A stretch of 64,000 nucleotides of DNA from Dyadobacter soli. GTDB taxonomy: Bacteria; Bacteroidota; Bacteroidia; Cytophagales; Spirosomataceae. Both the position numbers and the translations under genes were made by a program. The notes under the pieces are model-generated. The model was not told the DNA's origin and ran no database searches. It saw nothing but the letters and a program-made list of their open reading frames with translations. The number at the start of each line of letters is the position of its first letter. Positions within the stretch are counted from its first letter, which is position 1. The stretch spans positions 1 through 64,000 of the forward strand of contig NZ_FNAN01000024.1 in assembly GCF_900101885.1 (NCBI RefSeq), read 5' to 3'. Positions 41,776 to 49,838 of the stretch are shown in pieces.

Positions 41776-42062
41776 GAGTTCAGGGTTTAGGGTTGAAAGT
41801 TTGGAGTTCGGAGTTTAGGGTTCAGAGTTTAAGGTTTAGAGTTCACGGTTTAGAGTTGAAAGTTTAGAGTGTAAGGTTTAGAATTTTAGTAGAGCGTTAA
41901 ATGTTAGCGTTAAATGTTGAGACTTATGATTCTAATCTTGAACTTTAAACCCTAAACTCCCAACTCTAACTTTAAACTCTGAACTCTAAACTCCCAACTC
42001 TAAACTTTAAACTCTAAACTCTAAACTCTGAACTTTAAATTCTAAACTCTGAACTTTAAACC
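41776..42062. repeat. Inverted array of degenerate GTTTAGAGTT words
   Basis: From about 41776 to 41886 the plus strand is a chain of GTTTAGAGTT-like words (GTTTAGGGTT, GTTCAGAGTTTAAG and so on). From about 41935 to 42062 the same words appear as their reverse complement (AACTCTAAAC, AACTTTAAAC). A spacer at 41887-41934 contains two tandem 13-base copies of GCGTTAAATGTTA (41894-41919). The two arms could fold into a long imperfect hairpin. The array fills the 348-base gap between two divergent genes and ends one base before the ATG at 42064. Confidence 0.8.
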
Positions 42063-42063
42063 C

Positions 42064-42633
42064 ATGCAGGAAATAGAGCCATACTACAATTGGGAGAAAC
42101 ATTACATTGCCAGTGACGACGAGCGTTCGCCGTTTTATGGCCGTACCTACAACCTGGAATATTACGAGAATACGATTTACGGCTACTATATCCACCCGCT
42201 CTGGGACGATATCGGGTCGGAGACATTGTATGTGAAAATCCTTTTTGCCGACTATAAGAAGCGTTTTGCAATCATCGAAATGTTCGGGGAATGGAACGAT
42301 GCGCTGCACAACGACATCATGTTCCTGAAACGACAGGTGATCGATCCGCTTGTGAATGAGGGTATTAACCAGTTTATTCTATTGGGTGAAAACGTCCTGG
42401 ATTTTCACGGCGGCAATGAGGATGATTACTATTCCGAATGGTTCGACGACGTGGAGGATGGCTGGATCGTGGCGATTAATTTCCGGGAGCATGTGGAGGA
42501 GCAATGGAAGAAATTCCGCCTCGATTACTACATCAATTTCGGGGGAACGCTGCACCTCAACAATTGGCGTACATTACAGCCCGAGCCGTTTTACGAGTTG
42601 GTTAAAAATTTGATGGTTAGAAGGTTAACCTAG
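42064..42633 (+). CDS. Conserved hypothetical acidic protein
   Basis: I do not recognise a characterised family for this 189-residue soluble protein. It is rich in aromatic and acidic residues (MQEIEPYYNWEKHYIASDDE, GGNEDDYYSEWFDDVEDGW) and has an alpha/beta pattern with a hydrophobic core strand INQFILLGENVLDFH near residue 100. There is no signal peptide or membrane span. The start codon follows the degenerate repeat array immediately, so any promoter must lie within the array. It may be specific to Cytophagales. Confidence 0.7.
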   Translation: MQEIEPYYNWEKHYIASDDERSPFYGRTYNLEYYENTIYGYYIHPLWDDIGSETLYVKILFADYKKRFAIIEMFGEWNDALHNDIMFLKRQVIDPLVNEGINQFILLGENVLDFHGGNEDDYYSEWFDDVEDGWIVAINFREHVEEQWKKFRLDYYINFGGTLHLNNWRTLQPEPFYELVKNLMVRRLT

Positions 42634-42649
42634 TACAAAGCTGACTGCA

Positions 42650-42676
42650 TTGCTTGCAACCCTGGCATTACATTTG
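42650..42676 (+). promoter_or_regulatory. Candidate promoter of the 11-residue-repeat protein gene
   Basis: TTG (42650-42652) and TACATTTG (42669-42676) are 16 bases apart, one base short of the usual spacing. The predicted transcript starts near 42683, 47 bases before the ATG. Confidence 0.45.
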
Positions 42677-42729
42677 TAGCTTACACATTCAACGAATCAA
42701 CTGTCCTTTACCTTAAACCTGCATTCCCC

Positions 42730-43500
42730 ATGGCCGAGAATACCGAACCTACTCCAGAAGACGCAAAAGAATCACTGGAAAATAAAGTGGAAGAACTCAA
42801 AACCACTACCACAGATGCCAAAGACGAGATCGTGGAAGAGGCGCTGGGAATTAAGGACGAGGCGGCGAAAGTAGTGAAAGAGGAAGCCAATGCTTTGGAA
42901 ATCAAGGCGGAGGATAAAGTGGAAGAGGTGGCAGACGCTGCGGACGGCATTAAAACCGAAGTCTACGAAACGCTCGACGACCTGAAAGCGCAAGCCGAAA
43001 CCAAAGCCACAGAAGCCGAAGCGCTGATCGAGGAAAAAGCGGAAGCGGCACAAGAAACGGTAGCGGAAGTGAAAGAAGAAGCGGCTGCGAAGGTAGAAGC
43101 TGTGAAAGAAGAAGTTGTGGAGAAAGCCGAAGAGGCGGAGTCGGGCTTTGCGGCGAAAATTGCCGGTTTCACAGGGGCAGCAGCGGAGAAATTCGAGGAT
43201 TTGAAAGAGGCTGCAACCGAAAAATTTGAGGATATTAAAGAAGTGGCTTCGGAGAAGTTTGAAGATATCAAAGTAGTCGCGACAGACAAATACGAGGACA
43301 TTAAGGAAGATGCCGCCGAAGCATTTGAAGATGCGAAAGAAGCAGCCGCCGAAAAACTGGCCGAAGCACAAGCCAAGGCCGCGGAGCTGAAAGCGAAGGC
43401 GACAGCGGAAATAGCCGAACTGAAAGAAGAGGCTTCGGAGAAAGTCGGCGAGACGAAAACGAAGGCGAAAGGCTTCTGGGCACGGCTTTTCGGCAAATAA
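42730..43500 (+). CDS. LEA-like / apolipoprotein-like protein with 11-residue helical repeats
   Basis: A 256-residue protein made almost entirely of K, E, A, D and V, predicted as one long amphipathic helix. Residues about 151-216 are six tandem 11-residue repeats of the form A-x-E-K-F-E-D-I-K-E-x; looser repeats of the same kind precede them. An aromatic basic tail (GFWARLFGK) ends the protein. There is no signal peptide. Eleven-residue helical repeats are typical of group 3 LEA proteins and of apolipoproteins, which bind membranes or protect during drying. The role here is inferred from composition only. Confidence 0.78.
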   Translation: MAENTEPTPEDAKESLENKVEELKTTTTDAKDEIVEEALGIKDEAAKVVKEEANALEIKAEDKVEEVADAADGIKTEVYETLDDLKAQAETKATEAEALIEEKAEAAQETVAEVKEEAAAKVEAVKEEVVEKAEEAESGFAAKIAGFTGAAAEKFEDLKEAATEKFEDIKEVASEKFEDIKVVATDKYEDIKEDAAEAFEDAKEAAAEKLAEAQAKAAELKAKATAEIAELKEEASEKVGETKTKAKGFWARLFGK

Positions 43501-43515
43501 AATCACCAACAATAC

Positions 43516-43550
43516 AACCCGGCCTTTACCAACAGGCCGGGTTTTTTATG
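43516..43550 (+). terminator. Terminator after the 11-residue-repeat protein gene
   Basis: AACCCGGCCT (43516-43525) pairs with AGGCCGGGTT (43534-43543) and a T-run follows. Confidence 0.87.
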
Positions 43551-43581
43551 CAGTTTTTTTGTTAAACCAAAATTGCTACTG

Positions 43582-45231
43582 ATGTCACAACAAACTTTCA
43601 AGCTTCCCTACCATCACCCGTTTGTCGCGGATAGTCAATACAAAAAATCAGTCGCCTACTTTTCGATGGAATTCGCCGTCGACCAGGCATTAAAAATCTA
43701 CTCGGGCGGTTTGGGCTTCCTCGCGGGCTCGCATATGCGCAGCGTGTACGCACTCAAACAGAACCTGGTCGGGATTGGAATGCTGTGGAAATACGGTTAC
43801 TACGACCAGGGCCGCAAGAAAGACGGCAGTATGGAGCCCGAGTTCCGGGAGAAAATGTATTCCTTTCTCACCGACACCCAGATCCGCTTCCAAATCCCGA
43901 TGATGGGCAAAAACGTGTGGGTAGCAGCCTATTACCTTGATCCGGAGACATTCGGCTCGGCCCCATTATTCCTGCTGACCACCGATACCGACGGCAACGA
44001 CGAGGCCACACGCGCGATCAGTTATTCATTGTACGACGCCGACGTTACCTATAAAGTAGCGCAATGCATGGTGCTGGGTATCGGTGGCGCGAAGTTGCTC
44101 GAAGCATTGCAATATGAGCCGGAAGTGTACCATTTGAATGAGGCGCACGCCGTATCCGCCCTTTTTCATTTGTACAAAAAATACAAGAAAGTCGCTGATG
44201 TGCAGAAAAAGGTCGTTTTCACGACGCATACGCCGGAAGAGGCGGGTAATGAAAAACACGACATTCATTTCCTCGATAAACTTGGCTTCTTCTCCGGCCT
44301 TGACCTGGAAACGGTCCGCAAAATCAGCGGCATCCGGGATGGGGTATTCAACCACTCGCTGGCTGCATTGAGTCTGAGCCACAAAGCGAACGGCGTCTCG
44401 AAGCTGCATGGGGAGGTTTCCCGTAAAATGTGGAAAGCGCATCCCAAAATCGCGCCGATCGGCCACATTACCAATGCGCAGAACAATGCTTACTGGGTTG
44501 ATCCGGTACTGGAAAAGGCACGCGTGGAAAAGAATGTCGAGGCGATCGTGGCACGCAAGAAGGAGCTCAAAAAGGTGCTTTTCAAAACCGTCGCCGATCA
44601 GAGCGGCAAGCTGTTTGATCCGGATGTACTCACGATCGTCTGGGCGCGGCGCTTCGCGGCTTACAAGCGCGCGGATATGCTTGTGTGGGATATCGAACGG
44701 TTCAAACGGATGATGGCGAATGTGAACCAACCTATTCAGGTTATCTGGGCGGGGAAACCTTATCCGAAAGACGAAGGCGCCGTGGGGACATTCAACCATC
44801 TGTTCTATCTTAGCCATTTATTTCCCAACATGGCCGTGCTGACGGGCTACGAACTGGCATTATCCAAACTCCTCAAAGACGGCGCGGACATCTGGCTCAA
44901 CACGCCCGTCGTGACGCGTGAAGCATCAGGTACCAGCGGCATGACGGCCGCCATGAATGCCGCATTGAACCTCTCCACCTTCGATGGCTGGATTTGCGAG
45001 TTCGCCAAGGATGAGCATAATGCATTCCTGCTGCCCGTGGCCAAAGGCGAGGATATCAACAAGCAGGATTGCGACAACCTGATGGAAACCCTGGAACGTT
45101 CCGTCATCCCGACTTACTACAATGCACCGGCGAAGTGGCAGGAGATGGTTTTGAACAGTATGAACGACGTCTCCGAACCATTCAACTCGGATAGGATGGC
45201 GCGGGAATATTATGAGTTGTTGTATAACTAA
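43582..45231 (+). CDS. Alpha-glucan phosphorylase-family protein lacking the PLP lysine
   Basis: The protein has 549 residues from the ATG at 43582; a TTG nine bases earlier is less likely. It has the GT35-like layout: VAYFSMEFAVDQALKIYSGG at the start, YHLNEAHAVSALF, VFTTHTPEEAGNEKHD and the FAAYKRADM block near residue 358. At the C-terminal end EASGTSGMTAAMNAALNLST aligns with the PLP-lysine motif of glycogen phosphorylase, but threonine 455 stands where the lysine should be. It may be a GT-B glycosyltransferase or a non-phosphorolytic relative rather than an active phosphorylase. It is cytoplasmic and stands alone after a terminator. Confidence 0.8.
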   Translation: MSQQTFKLPYHHPFVADSQYKKSVAYFSMEFAVDQALKIYSGGLGFLAGSHMRSVYALKQNLVGIGMLWKYGYYDQGRKKDGSMEPEFREKMYSFLTDTQIRFQIPMMGKNVWVAAYYLDPETFGSAPLFLLTTDTDGNDEATRAISYSLYDADVTYKVAQCMVLGIGGAKLLEALQYEPEVYHLNEAHAVSALFHLYKKYKKVADVQKKVVFTTHTPEEAGNEKHDIHFLDKLGFFSGLDLETVRKISGIRDGVFNHSLAALSLSHKANGVSKLHGEVSRKMWKAHPKIAPIGHITNAQNNAYWVDPVLEKARVEKNVEAIVARKKELKKVLFKTVADQSGKLFDPDVLTIVWARRFAAYKRADMLVWDIERFKRMMANVNQPIQVIWAGKPYPKDEGAVGTFNHLFYLSHLFPNMAVLTGYELALSKLLKDGADIWLNTPVVTREASGTSGMTAAMNAALNLSTFDGWICEFAKDEHNAFLLPVAKGEDINKQDCDNLMETLERSVIPTYYNAPAKWQEMVLNSMNDVSEPFNSDRMAREYYELLYN

Positions 45232-45334
45232 AAAAAATCACCCGCACGATAGCGGCGGCTGACAGTTGGTCCTTCTGAATCCGTTCTATGAAAAGTGACT
45301 GCCGGCCGCCGTTCTGCCTTTGAGGCAAAATCGT

Positions 45335-45342
45335 TACATTTG
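45335..45342 (+). promoter_or_regulatory. Candidate -7 element TACATTTG
   Basis: It matches TAnnTTTG, 41 bases before the Uma2-family gene. The nearest upstream TTTG is only 12 bases away. Confidence 0.4.
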
Positions 45343-45382
45343 ATTAGCATTATTGAAAGACTTCCAAAGACATCGTTAAGTT

Positions 45383-45964
45383 ATGGACACGCCTGTTACA
45401 TTCATTGTGGGAGATCTCATGAGTGAAGACGAATTCTTTCGTTTTTGCCAGATGAACGATACGCTCAACTTGGAGCGTGACAGCGAAGGCAACATTATCT
45501 TTATGTCACCTGCTGGAATGCTTTCTGATAGCTTTAATGGCGATATTTTCGCTGAATTCGCCGCCTGGTTGCGCAAAAATAAGGTTCCCGGAAAGGCCTT
45601 CGGGCCATCGGCGGGCTTCACTCTTCCGAATGGCGCGGTACGATCACCGGATGTGGCTTGGGTCAACCGCACAAGCTGGGATGCAATGTCCAGGGATGAA
45701 CAGGAGCGTTTCGGTCATGTCTGTCCTGATTTTGTAATCGAAATCCGCTCCCGATCGGATTCACTGCGCTATTTGCAGGATAAGATGCAGGAATACCTTG
45801 ACAATGGTTGTCGCCTGGGCTGGTTGATCGACCGGTATAAGGAAAAGGTTTATGTATATGAGCCGGGCTGTGCGATCCGTCAATATGATAGCCTCGATAT
45901 TCAGCTTTCCGGAGAGCCGCTTTTCCCTGGATTTGTATTGAATTTAGCAGAAATAGAAAAGTGA
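45383..45964 (+). CDS. Uma2-family (DUF820) restriction-endonuclease-fold protein
   Basis: A 193-residue protein with the PD-(D/E)XK-like arrangement of the Uma2 family: residues about 40-60 MSPAGMLSDSFNGDIFAEFA, the PDVAWV strand near 94, and CPDFVIEIRSRSDSLRYLQD near 114-134, then GCRLGWLIDRYKEKVYVYEP. The family is abundant in cyanobacteria and Bacteroidota, often in many copies, and its biological role is unknown; nuclease activity is inferred from the fold. It is a single gene. Confidence 0.8.
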   Translation: MDTPVTFIVGDLMSEDEFFRFCQMNDTLNLERDSEGNIIFMSPAGMLSDSFNGDIFAEFAAWLRKNKVPGKAFGPSAGFTLPNGAVRSPDVAWVNRTSWDAMSRDEQERFGHVCPDFVIEIRSRSDSLRYLQDKMQEYLDNGCRLGWLIDRYKEKVYVYEPGCAIRQYDSLDIQLSGEPLFPGFVLNLAEIEK

Positions 45965-45989
45965 CGAATGCCACGAATGCATTAAAAGC

Positions 45990-46892
45990 TTAAATCTGCG
46001 AAGCCAAAATAGCAATCCCTTCCCGAAACGAATGCGGCTCATACCCCAGCACATTCCGTGATTTCGTCAGATTGAATCCGGTACGCGGAGGCCTGCGTGC
46101 AGGTTGCGTGAATGCGGAAGCGTCCGTAGGCGAGATCAATGAAGCATCCAGCCCGAAGTAATCCGCGGCGGCGAGTGCCATTTGGTAGGGCGTCATGAAG
46201 TCCTTGCCTGAAATGTGGTAAATGCCTTTCGCCTCCTGGTCGGCGATGAGGAAGCAGCCTAATGCAAGGTCTTCGGCCAGGGTAGGAGTACGAAACTGGT
46301 CCGTCACGACTTTGATGGCCTTACCTTCTTCCAATGATTTCTTAACCCAAAGGATAATGTTACTCCGGCTCATGTCGTGCGCGATCCCGTACACGAGTAC
46401 CGTGCGCGCAATGGCCCATTCGATGTCCGAAGATTTGACGGCTTTCTCGGCTGCATATTTACTCCAACCATAGAAACTGATCGGGTTCGGGATGTCTTCT
46501 TCGCGGTAGGGGCCGGATGTTCCGTCGAAAATGAAGTCCGTGGATACGTGTTCTAGAAATATCCGGTACTTCGCGCAGGCGGCGACCAGCGTTTCGGTGG
46601 CGGTGACGTTCAGTTTCCAGCACGCATCCTTCTCCATTTCGCATTGGTCCACGTTTGTCATAGCGGCGGTGTGTATCAGTACATCGGGGCGCTCGGTACC
46701 GAGCACCTCGTCTACCGCCGCCGGGTCGGTAATGTCCATTTCAACATACCGGTAACCCTTGTGGAATGGTAACCGGTTTTCACCACGGGCCGTGGCGATG
46801 GTTTCGATGTGTGCTTTCGATACCAGCAGTTCCACCAGTTTTTGGCCCAGCAGCCCGTTGGAGCCGGTGATCAGGATCTTTTTCTTTTCCAA
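45990..46892 (-). CDS. RmlD-like SDR-family reductase (dTDP-4-dehydrorhamnose reductase type)
   Basis: A 300-residue protein of the extended short-chain dehydrogenase type. The NAD(P)-binding motif is ILITGSNGLLGQKLVELL, the LIHTAAMTNVDQCE block near residue 73 is typical of RmlD, and the catalytic tyrosine-lysine pair is in SFYGWSKYAAEKA near 140. RmlD completes dTDP-rhamnose synthesis, but no other rhamnose gene is near, so it may act on another nucleotide sugar or be a general reductase. It starts one base after the end of the cyclophilin gene, so the two are co-transcribed. Confidence 0.75.
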   Translation of the reverse strand: MEKKKILITGSNGLLGQKLVELLVSKAHIETIATARGENRLPFHKGYRYVEMDITDPAAVDEVLGTERPDVLIHTAAMTNVDQCEMEKDACWKLNVTATETLVAACAKYRIFLEHVSTDFIFDGTSGPYREEDIPNPISFYGWSKYAAEKAVKSSDIEWAIARTVLVYGIAHDMSRSNIILWVKKSLEEGKAIKVVTDQFRTPTLAEDLALGCFLIADQEAKGIYHISGKDFMTPYQMALAAADYFGLDASLISPTDASAFTQPARRPPRTGFNLTKSRNVLGYEPHSFREGIAILASQI

Positions 46893-46893
46893 T

Positions 46894-47601
46894 TTAAGCT
46901 TCGTATTTCCAGCCGTATTTGCGGGTAATCTTCTTCTTTTTCATCTTTTTGACGGACACTTTCATCGAAATATCCTTCTCCGGCCGGTCGCGCTCGTCTT
47001 TTTCTACCGAAGCAATCTTGTCGAGCACATCCATGCCGTCGATCAGCTGTCCGAAAACGGAATATGCGCCGTCGAGGTGGGGTGTGCCGCCCACGGTTTC
47101 ATACACTTTCTTCTGGGCGTCGGTGAGTTTGCGCGCTGCCCGTGCCGATTGTTTTTCCAGATCAGCTTTGCTCCATTTGCGGCCTTCTACAATATAAAAC
47201 TGGCATCCGCTGGATTCTTTTGCCGGGTTATTGTCACGTGCGGCAGCCAATGCGCCTTTCTGGTGGAAAAGTTTGCCGTTGAATTCCGCCGGTACTTTAT
47301 AACCGTTATCCCCGCGGCCGAGCATAGCGTCGGGTTTGGCATTACGTGACTCGGGGTCGCCTCCCTGGATCATGAAATCGTCGATCACGCGGTGGAAAAG
47401 CAGCCCGTTATAGAATTTGTCCTTGGCGAGTTTGATGAAATTGGCTTTGTGCTTCGGTGTTTCGTCGAAAAGAATGAAGCGCATCGTACCCTTGTCGGTA
47501 TCGATGGTGATTACTTCGTCTTTTTTAGATGGTTTTTGTGCAAAAGCATTCAGCGCAATGAGGCACAATGCGCCCAGGATAATCGATCTTTTGGTTTTCA
47601 T
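46894..47601 (-). CDS. Secreted cyclophilin-type peptidyl-prolyl isomerase
   Basis: A 235-residue protein with a signal peptide (RSIILGALCLIALNAFA) and a cyclophilin domain: GLLFHRVIDDFMIQGGDPES near residue 68, the SSGCQFYIV block near 130 and YSVFGQLIDGMDVLDKIASV near 180. It carries an insertion of about 40 residues before the YSVFGQ motif (WSKADLEKQSARAARKLTD). The C-terminus is strongly basic (VKKMKKKKITRKYGW). It should speed folding of proteins in the periplasm. It lies between a lipoprotein gene (five bases) and the RmlD-like gene. Confidence 0.88.
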   Translation of the reverse strand: MKTKRSIILGALCLIALNAFAQKPSKKDEVITIDTDKGTMRFILFDETPKHKANFIKLAKDKFYNGLLFHRVIDDFMIQGGDPESRNAKPDAMLGRGDNGYKVPAEFNGKLFHQKGALAAARDNNPAKESSGCQFYIVEGRKWSKADLEKQSARAARKLTDAQKKVYETVGGTPHLDGAYSVFGQLIDGMDVLDKIASVEKDERDRPEKDISMKVSVKKMKKKKITRKYGWKYEA

Positions 47602-47606
47602 AGGTG

Positions 47607-48203
47607 TTATTTGGCGGCCAGAACGTTTTTGTCGGCCGGGAAGAATTGAAATTTCAAGCCATAATCTTTACCCTCCGAAACATCCTCCATATTCACCCGG
47701 ATCGTTTTGTTGTTCCAGGAAATCTTTTTGGAGTCTTCTTTCGGAGCAGCATAGGCTTCGCTAAAATACTGCTTGCTGGCATTCCAGAGCTGTTTGGTAG
47801 CTTCCGGACTGTTCAGATAAACGTCGATCGTGATCTTATTTACCTTTTTTTCGGGGGTCAGAAAGTATTGCACGTCGATCGTTTCGAGCTGCGCCGTTTC
47901 CGAGGTATAACCCAGGTGGTCGGGCGTTTCTTCAAACATTTCGAAGGTCTCGGTCGCTTTCACCTTGGCGATCGCGTCGCCGAATGCAATACCCCTCAAA
48001 ACGACACCTGCCGGATTTTGTTCGGCCGGGCCCAGGATCGTTTTCAACAATGCCGATTGGTCGCTGTTAAGCTCGGCGGGAGCAGGCTCGCGCAGAACGA
48101 CGGAGTCGGCCGCGGCCTCGGTTTTTTCGTTAGTCTTAGTGTCGCAAGCCGATGCCATTACTGCCATCACAAGCAATGCGATCCCATTTTTCAGCGTGTT
48201 CAT
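47607..48203 (-). CDS. Hypothetical lipoprotein
   Basis: A 198-residue protein with a lipoprotein signal (LLVMAVMASAC, cysteine near residue 20) followed by a polar Thr/Glu-rich linker and a domain of about 130 residues rich in beta strands. It has no recognised motif. The distance of five bases to the cyclophilin gene suggests that it is the first gene of a three-gene operon (lipoprotein, cyclophilin, RmlD-like). The function is unknown. Confidence 0.7.
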   Translation of the reverse strand: MNTLKNGIALLVMAVMASACDTKTNEKTEAAADSVVLREPAPAELNSDQSALLKTILGPAEQNPAGVVLRGIAFGDAIAKVKATETFEMFEETPDHLGYTSETAQLETIDVQYFLTPEKKVNKITIDVYLNSPEATKQLWNASKQYFSEAYAAPKEDSKKISWNNKTIRVNMEDVSEGKDYGLKFQFFPADKNVLAAK

Positions 48204-48320
48204 AAGCGTAGAGGTTGAACCATTCGGTTTAAATAAAGTTGAGAAATTATCGTGCCTTATAACTAATTCGACGGTTGCTTCATTGCAATTTATACATATT
48301 TATCACTTCCCAAAATCCGT

Positions 48321-49745
48321 TTAAAACTCTCTTGCAAGGTTAAAAAAGAACCTGCGTTCTCCCAAACCGTTCAATGTGACATTAAACCGCGCGACGATAT
48401 TATAGAACGTTACGAGGTCAACGCCGGCCCCGACGCCGAACAATGTGGAATTACCCAGCCTCGTATTGCTGAACTCCGGATAGCTGTTTTTGACATAACC
48501 TGCATCCGCGAAAGTATTGATATAAGCCGCCAGCGGGATCGTATTGAACTGCCTCACAGGTATGAATGAAAAATGCTTCTGAATCGAAAACAGCTTGTAT
48601 TTCAATTCATTCTTGACCAATGCATAATCCTGCCCGTCGATCACGTAAAGCTCGTACCCGCGCACGAGGTCGTTGCGGTAGCCGAGGCCCACTGTTTGCG
48701 TGTAAGGCTGGCGCTTCGGAAACGAAATCCGTCCCCGGACATTGGTATTGAAAAACCATTTCTTGCTCAATGGTATAAATTTCCGGTACGAGCCGTACAA
48801 ATACAATGTATTGACGTCATCGGAAGGCAGCAGGCCTGTTTTCGAGATCTGCACCCCGGCAGTTTGGCCCTGCAATGCGTACTGAACATTGTCGCGCTTG
48901 TCGTAGCTGTAAGTGTAGGTTAATTGGAAATAACGTTGCCGTTTATCCCCATCCAGCAGGTAATTGGGGTTGAGCTTCGCGATGGTGTCGGACACCGACA
49001 GGTAGCTCCAACGAAGGTCCAAGGAATGAAAGGTGTAGTATTTGTTGCGGCGCGTGAGGCTGACGTAAGTATAAAATCGCCTCCGGTTAATATCCTCGCT
49101 GCTGAGATATTGCAGCTTGTCGCGCCAGGTCCTGAATGCAGTGTTCTTATTAATAGAGTACGAGCTGCCGATGGTAATGCCTGTCTTTTGCGCCTTATCG
49201 ATGTAAGGTAACGTATATGCTACCTCGAACTTTGGTACAAACCCGAATTCCGCTAGAAAACGGAGCTTGTCTGCGCGGCCCGTGACATTACCGTAGCTTA
49301 GGTATACGCCGTAGGTCGTTCGGGAGAGGTCCCGCTTTCGTTCGTACCACCATTCATTGAAATTCCGGTCGGCAAGCTGGAAAACGGGCAGCATAATGAA
49401 GTACCAGCGCTCCTTCACGACAATGCGGATATCGGTATGGACCGAGTCGGGATTAGGCTTGGTGAGCAGGTCTACCGTCACGAACAGATTGGTATTTACG
49501 ACTTTCCTGCGGTCGATTTCGAGTTTTTCTTTGAGGGATTCGGTCGTAAGCGTATCGTCCCTGCGGATCGCCATCTCGCGCATGATGATGCCCGTACGGG
49601 TACGATGGTTCCCTTCCACCGTGATATCGCCCACGATCACATTGCCGGTTGTATCGGCAACGACCGTCTGGCCGGAGGTAAAATAAGGGATCAGCAGGGT
49701 AAAAAGCAGAAAGTAAAACTCCTGACAGCACTTCTTAGGGTTCAT
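48321..49745 (-). CDS. BamA/TamA-family outer-membrane barrel protein
   Basis: A 474-residue protein with a signal peptide (FTLLIPYFTSG), a single POTRA-like domain at about residues 30-110 (VIVGDITVEGNHRTRTGIIM) and a beta-barrel of about 350 residues with alternating strands, ending LAREF, with the terminal phenylalanine typical of outer-membrane proteins. It is shorter than BamA, which has five POTRA domains, so it is more like the small surface-antigen proteins of Bacteroidota. No periplasmic partner is adjacent. Confidence 0.8.
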   Translation of the reverse strand: MNPKKCCQEFYFLLFTLLIPYFTSGQTVVADTTGNVIVGDITVEGNHRTRTGIIMREMAIRRDDTLTTESLKEKLEIDRRKVVNTNLFVTVDLLTKPNPDSVHTDIRIVVKERWYFIMLPVFQLADRNFNEWWYERKRDLSRTTYGVYLSYGNVTGRADKLRFLAEFGFVPKFEVAYTLPYIDKAQKTGITIGSSYSINKNTAFRTWRDKLQYLSSEDINRRRFYTYVSLTRRNKYYTFHSLDLRWSYLSVSDTIAKLNPNYLLDGDKRQRYFQLTYTYSYDKRDNVQYALQGQTAGVQISKTGLLPSDDVNTLYLYGSYRKFIPLSKKWFFNTNVRGRISFPKRQPYTQTVGLGYRNDLVRGYELYVIDGQDYALVKNELKYKLFSIQKHFSFIPVRQFNTIPLAAYINTFADAGYVKNSYPEFSNTRLGNSTLFGVGAGVDLVTFYNIVARFNVTLNGLGERRFFFNLAREF

Positions 49746-49838
49746 TCTTCACGGTCCGTGTTTCGGTATAGAAACGATACTTCCTGTTAATATGATAAAA
49801 TTTTAACAAAAATAGGGGTTCGTGAAGAATGACAACAT

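Noticed and set aside
41776..42062. CRISPR-like or telomere-like array
   Set aside because: The words are about ten bases, vary in every copy and have no unique spacers of constant length, so it is neither a CRISPR array nor a true telomere repeat.
45236..45320. Possible hairpin terminator after the phosphorylase-like gene (GCGGCGGCTGACAGT against ACTGCCGGCCGCCG)
   Set aside because: The arms pair only with gaps and there is no T-run, so support is too weak to list.
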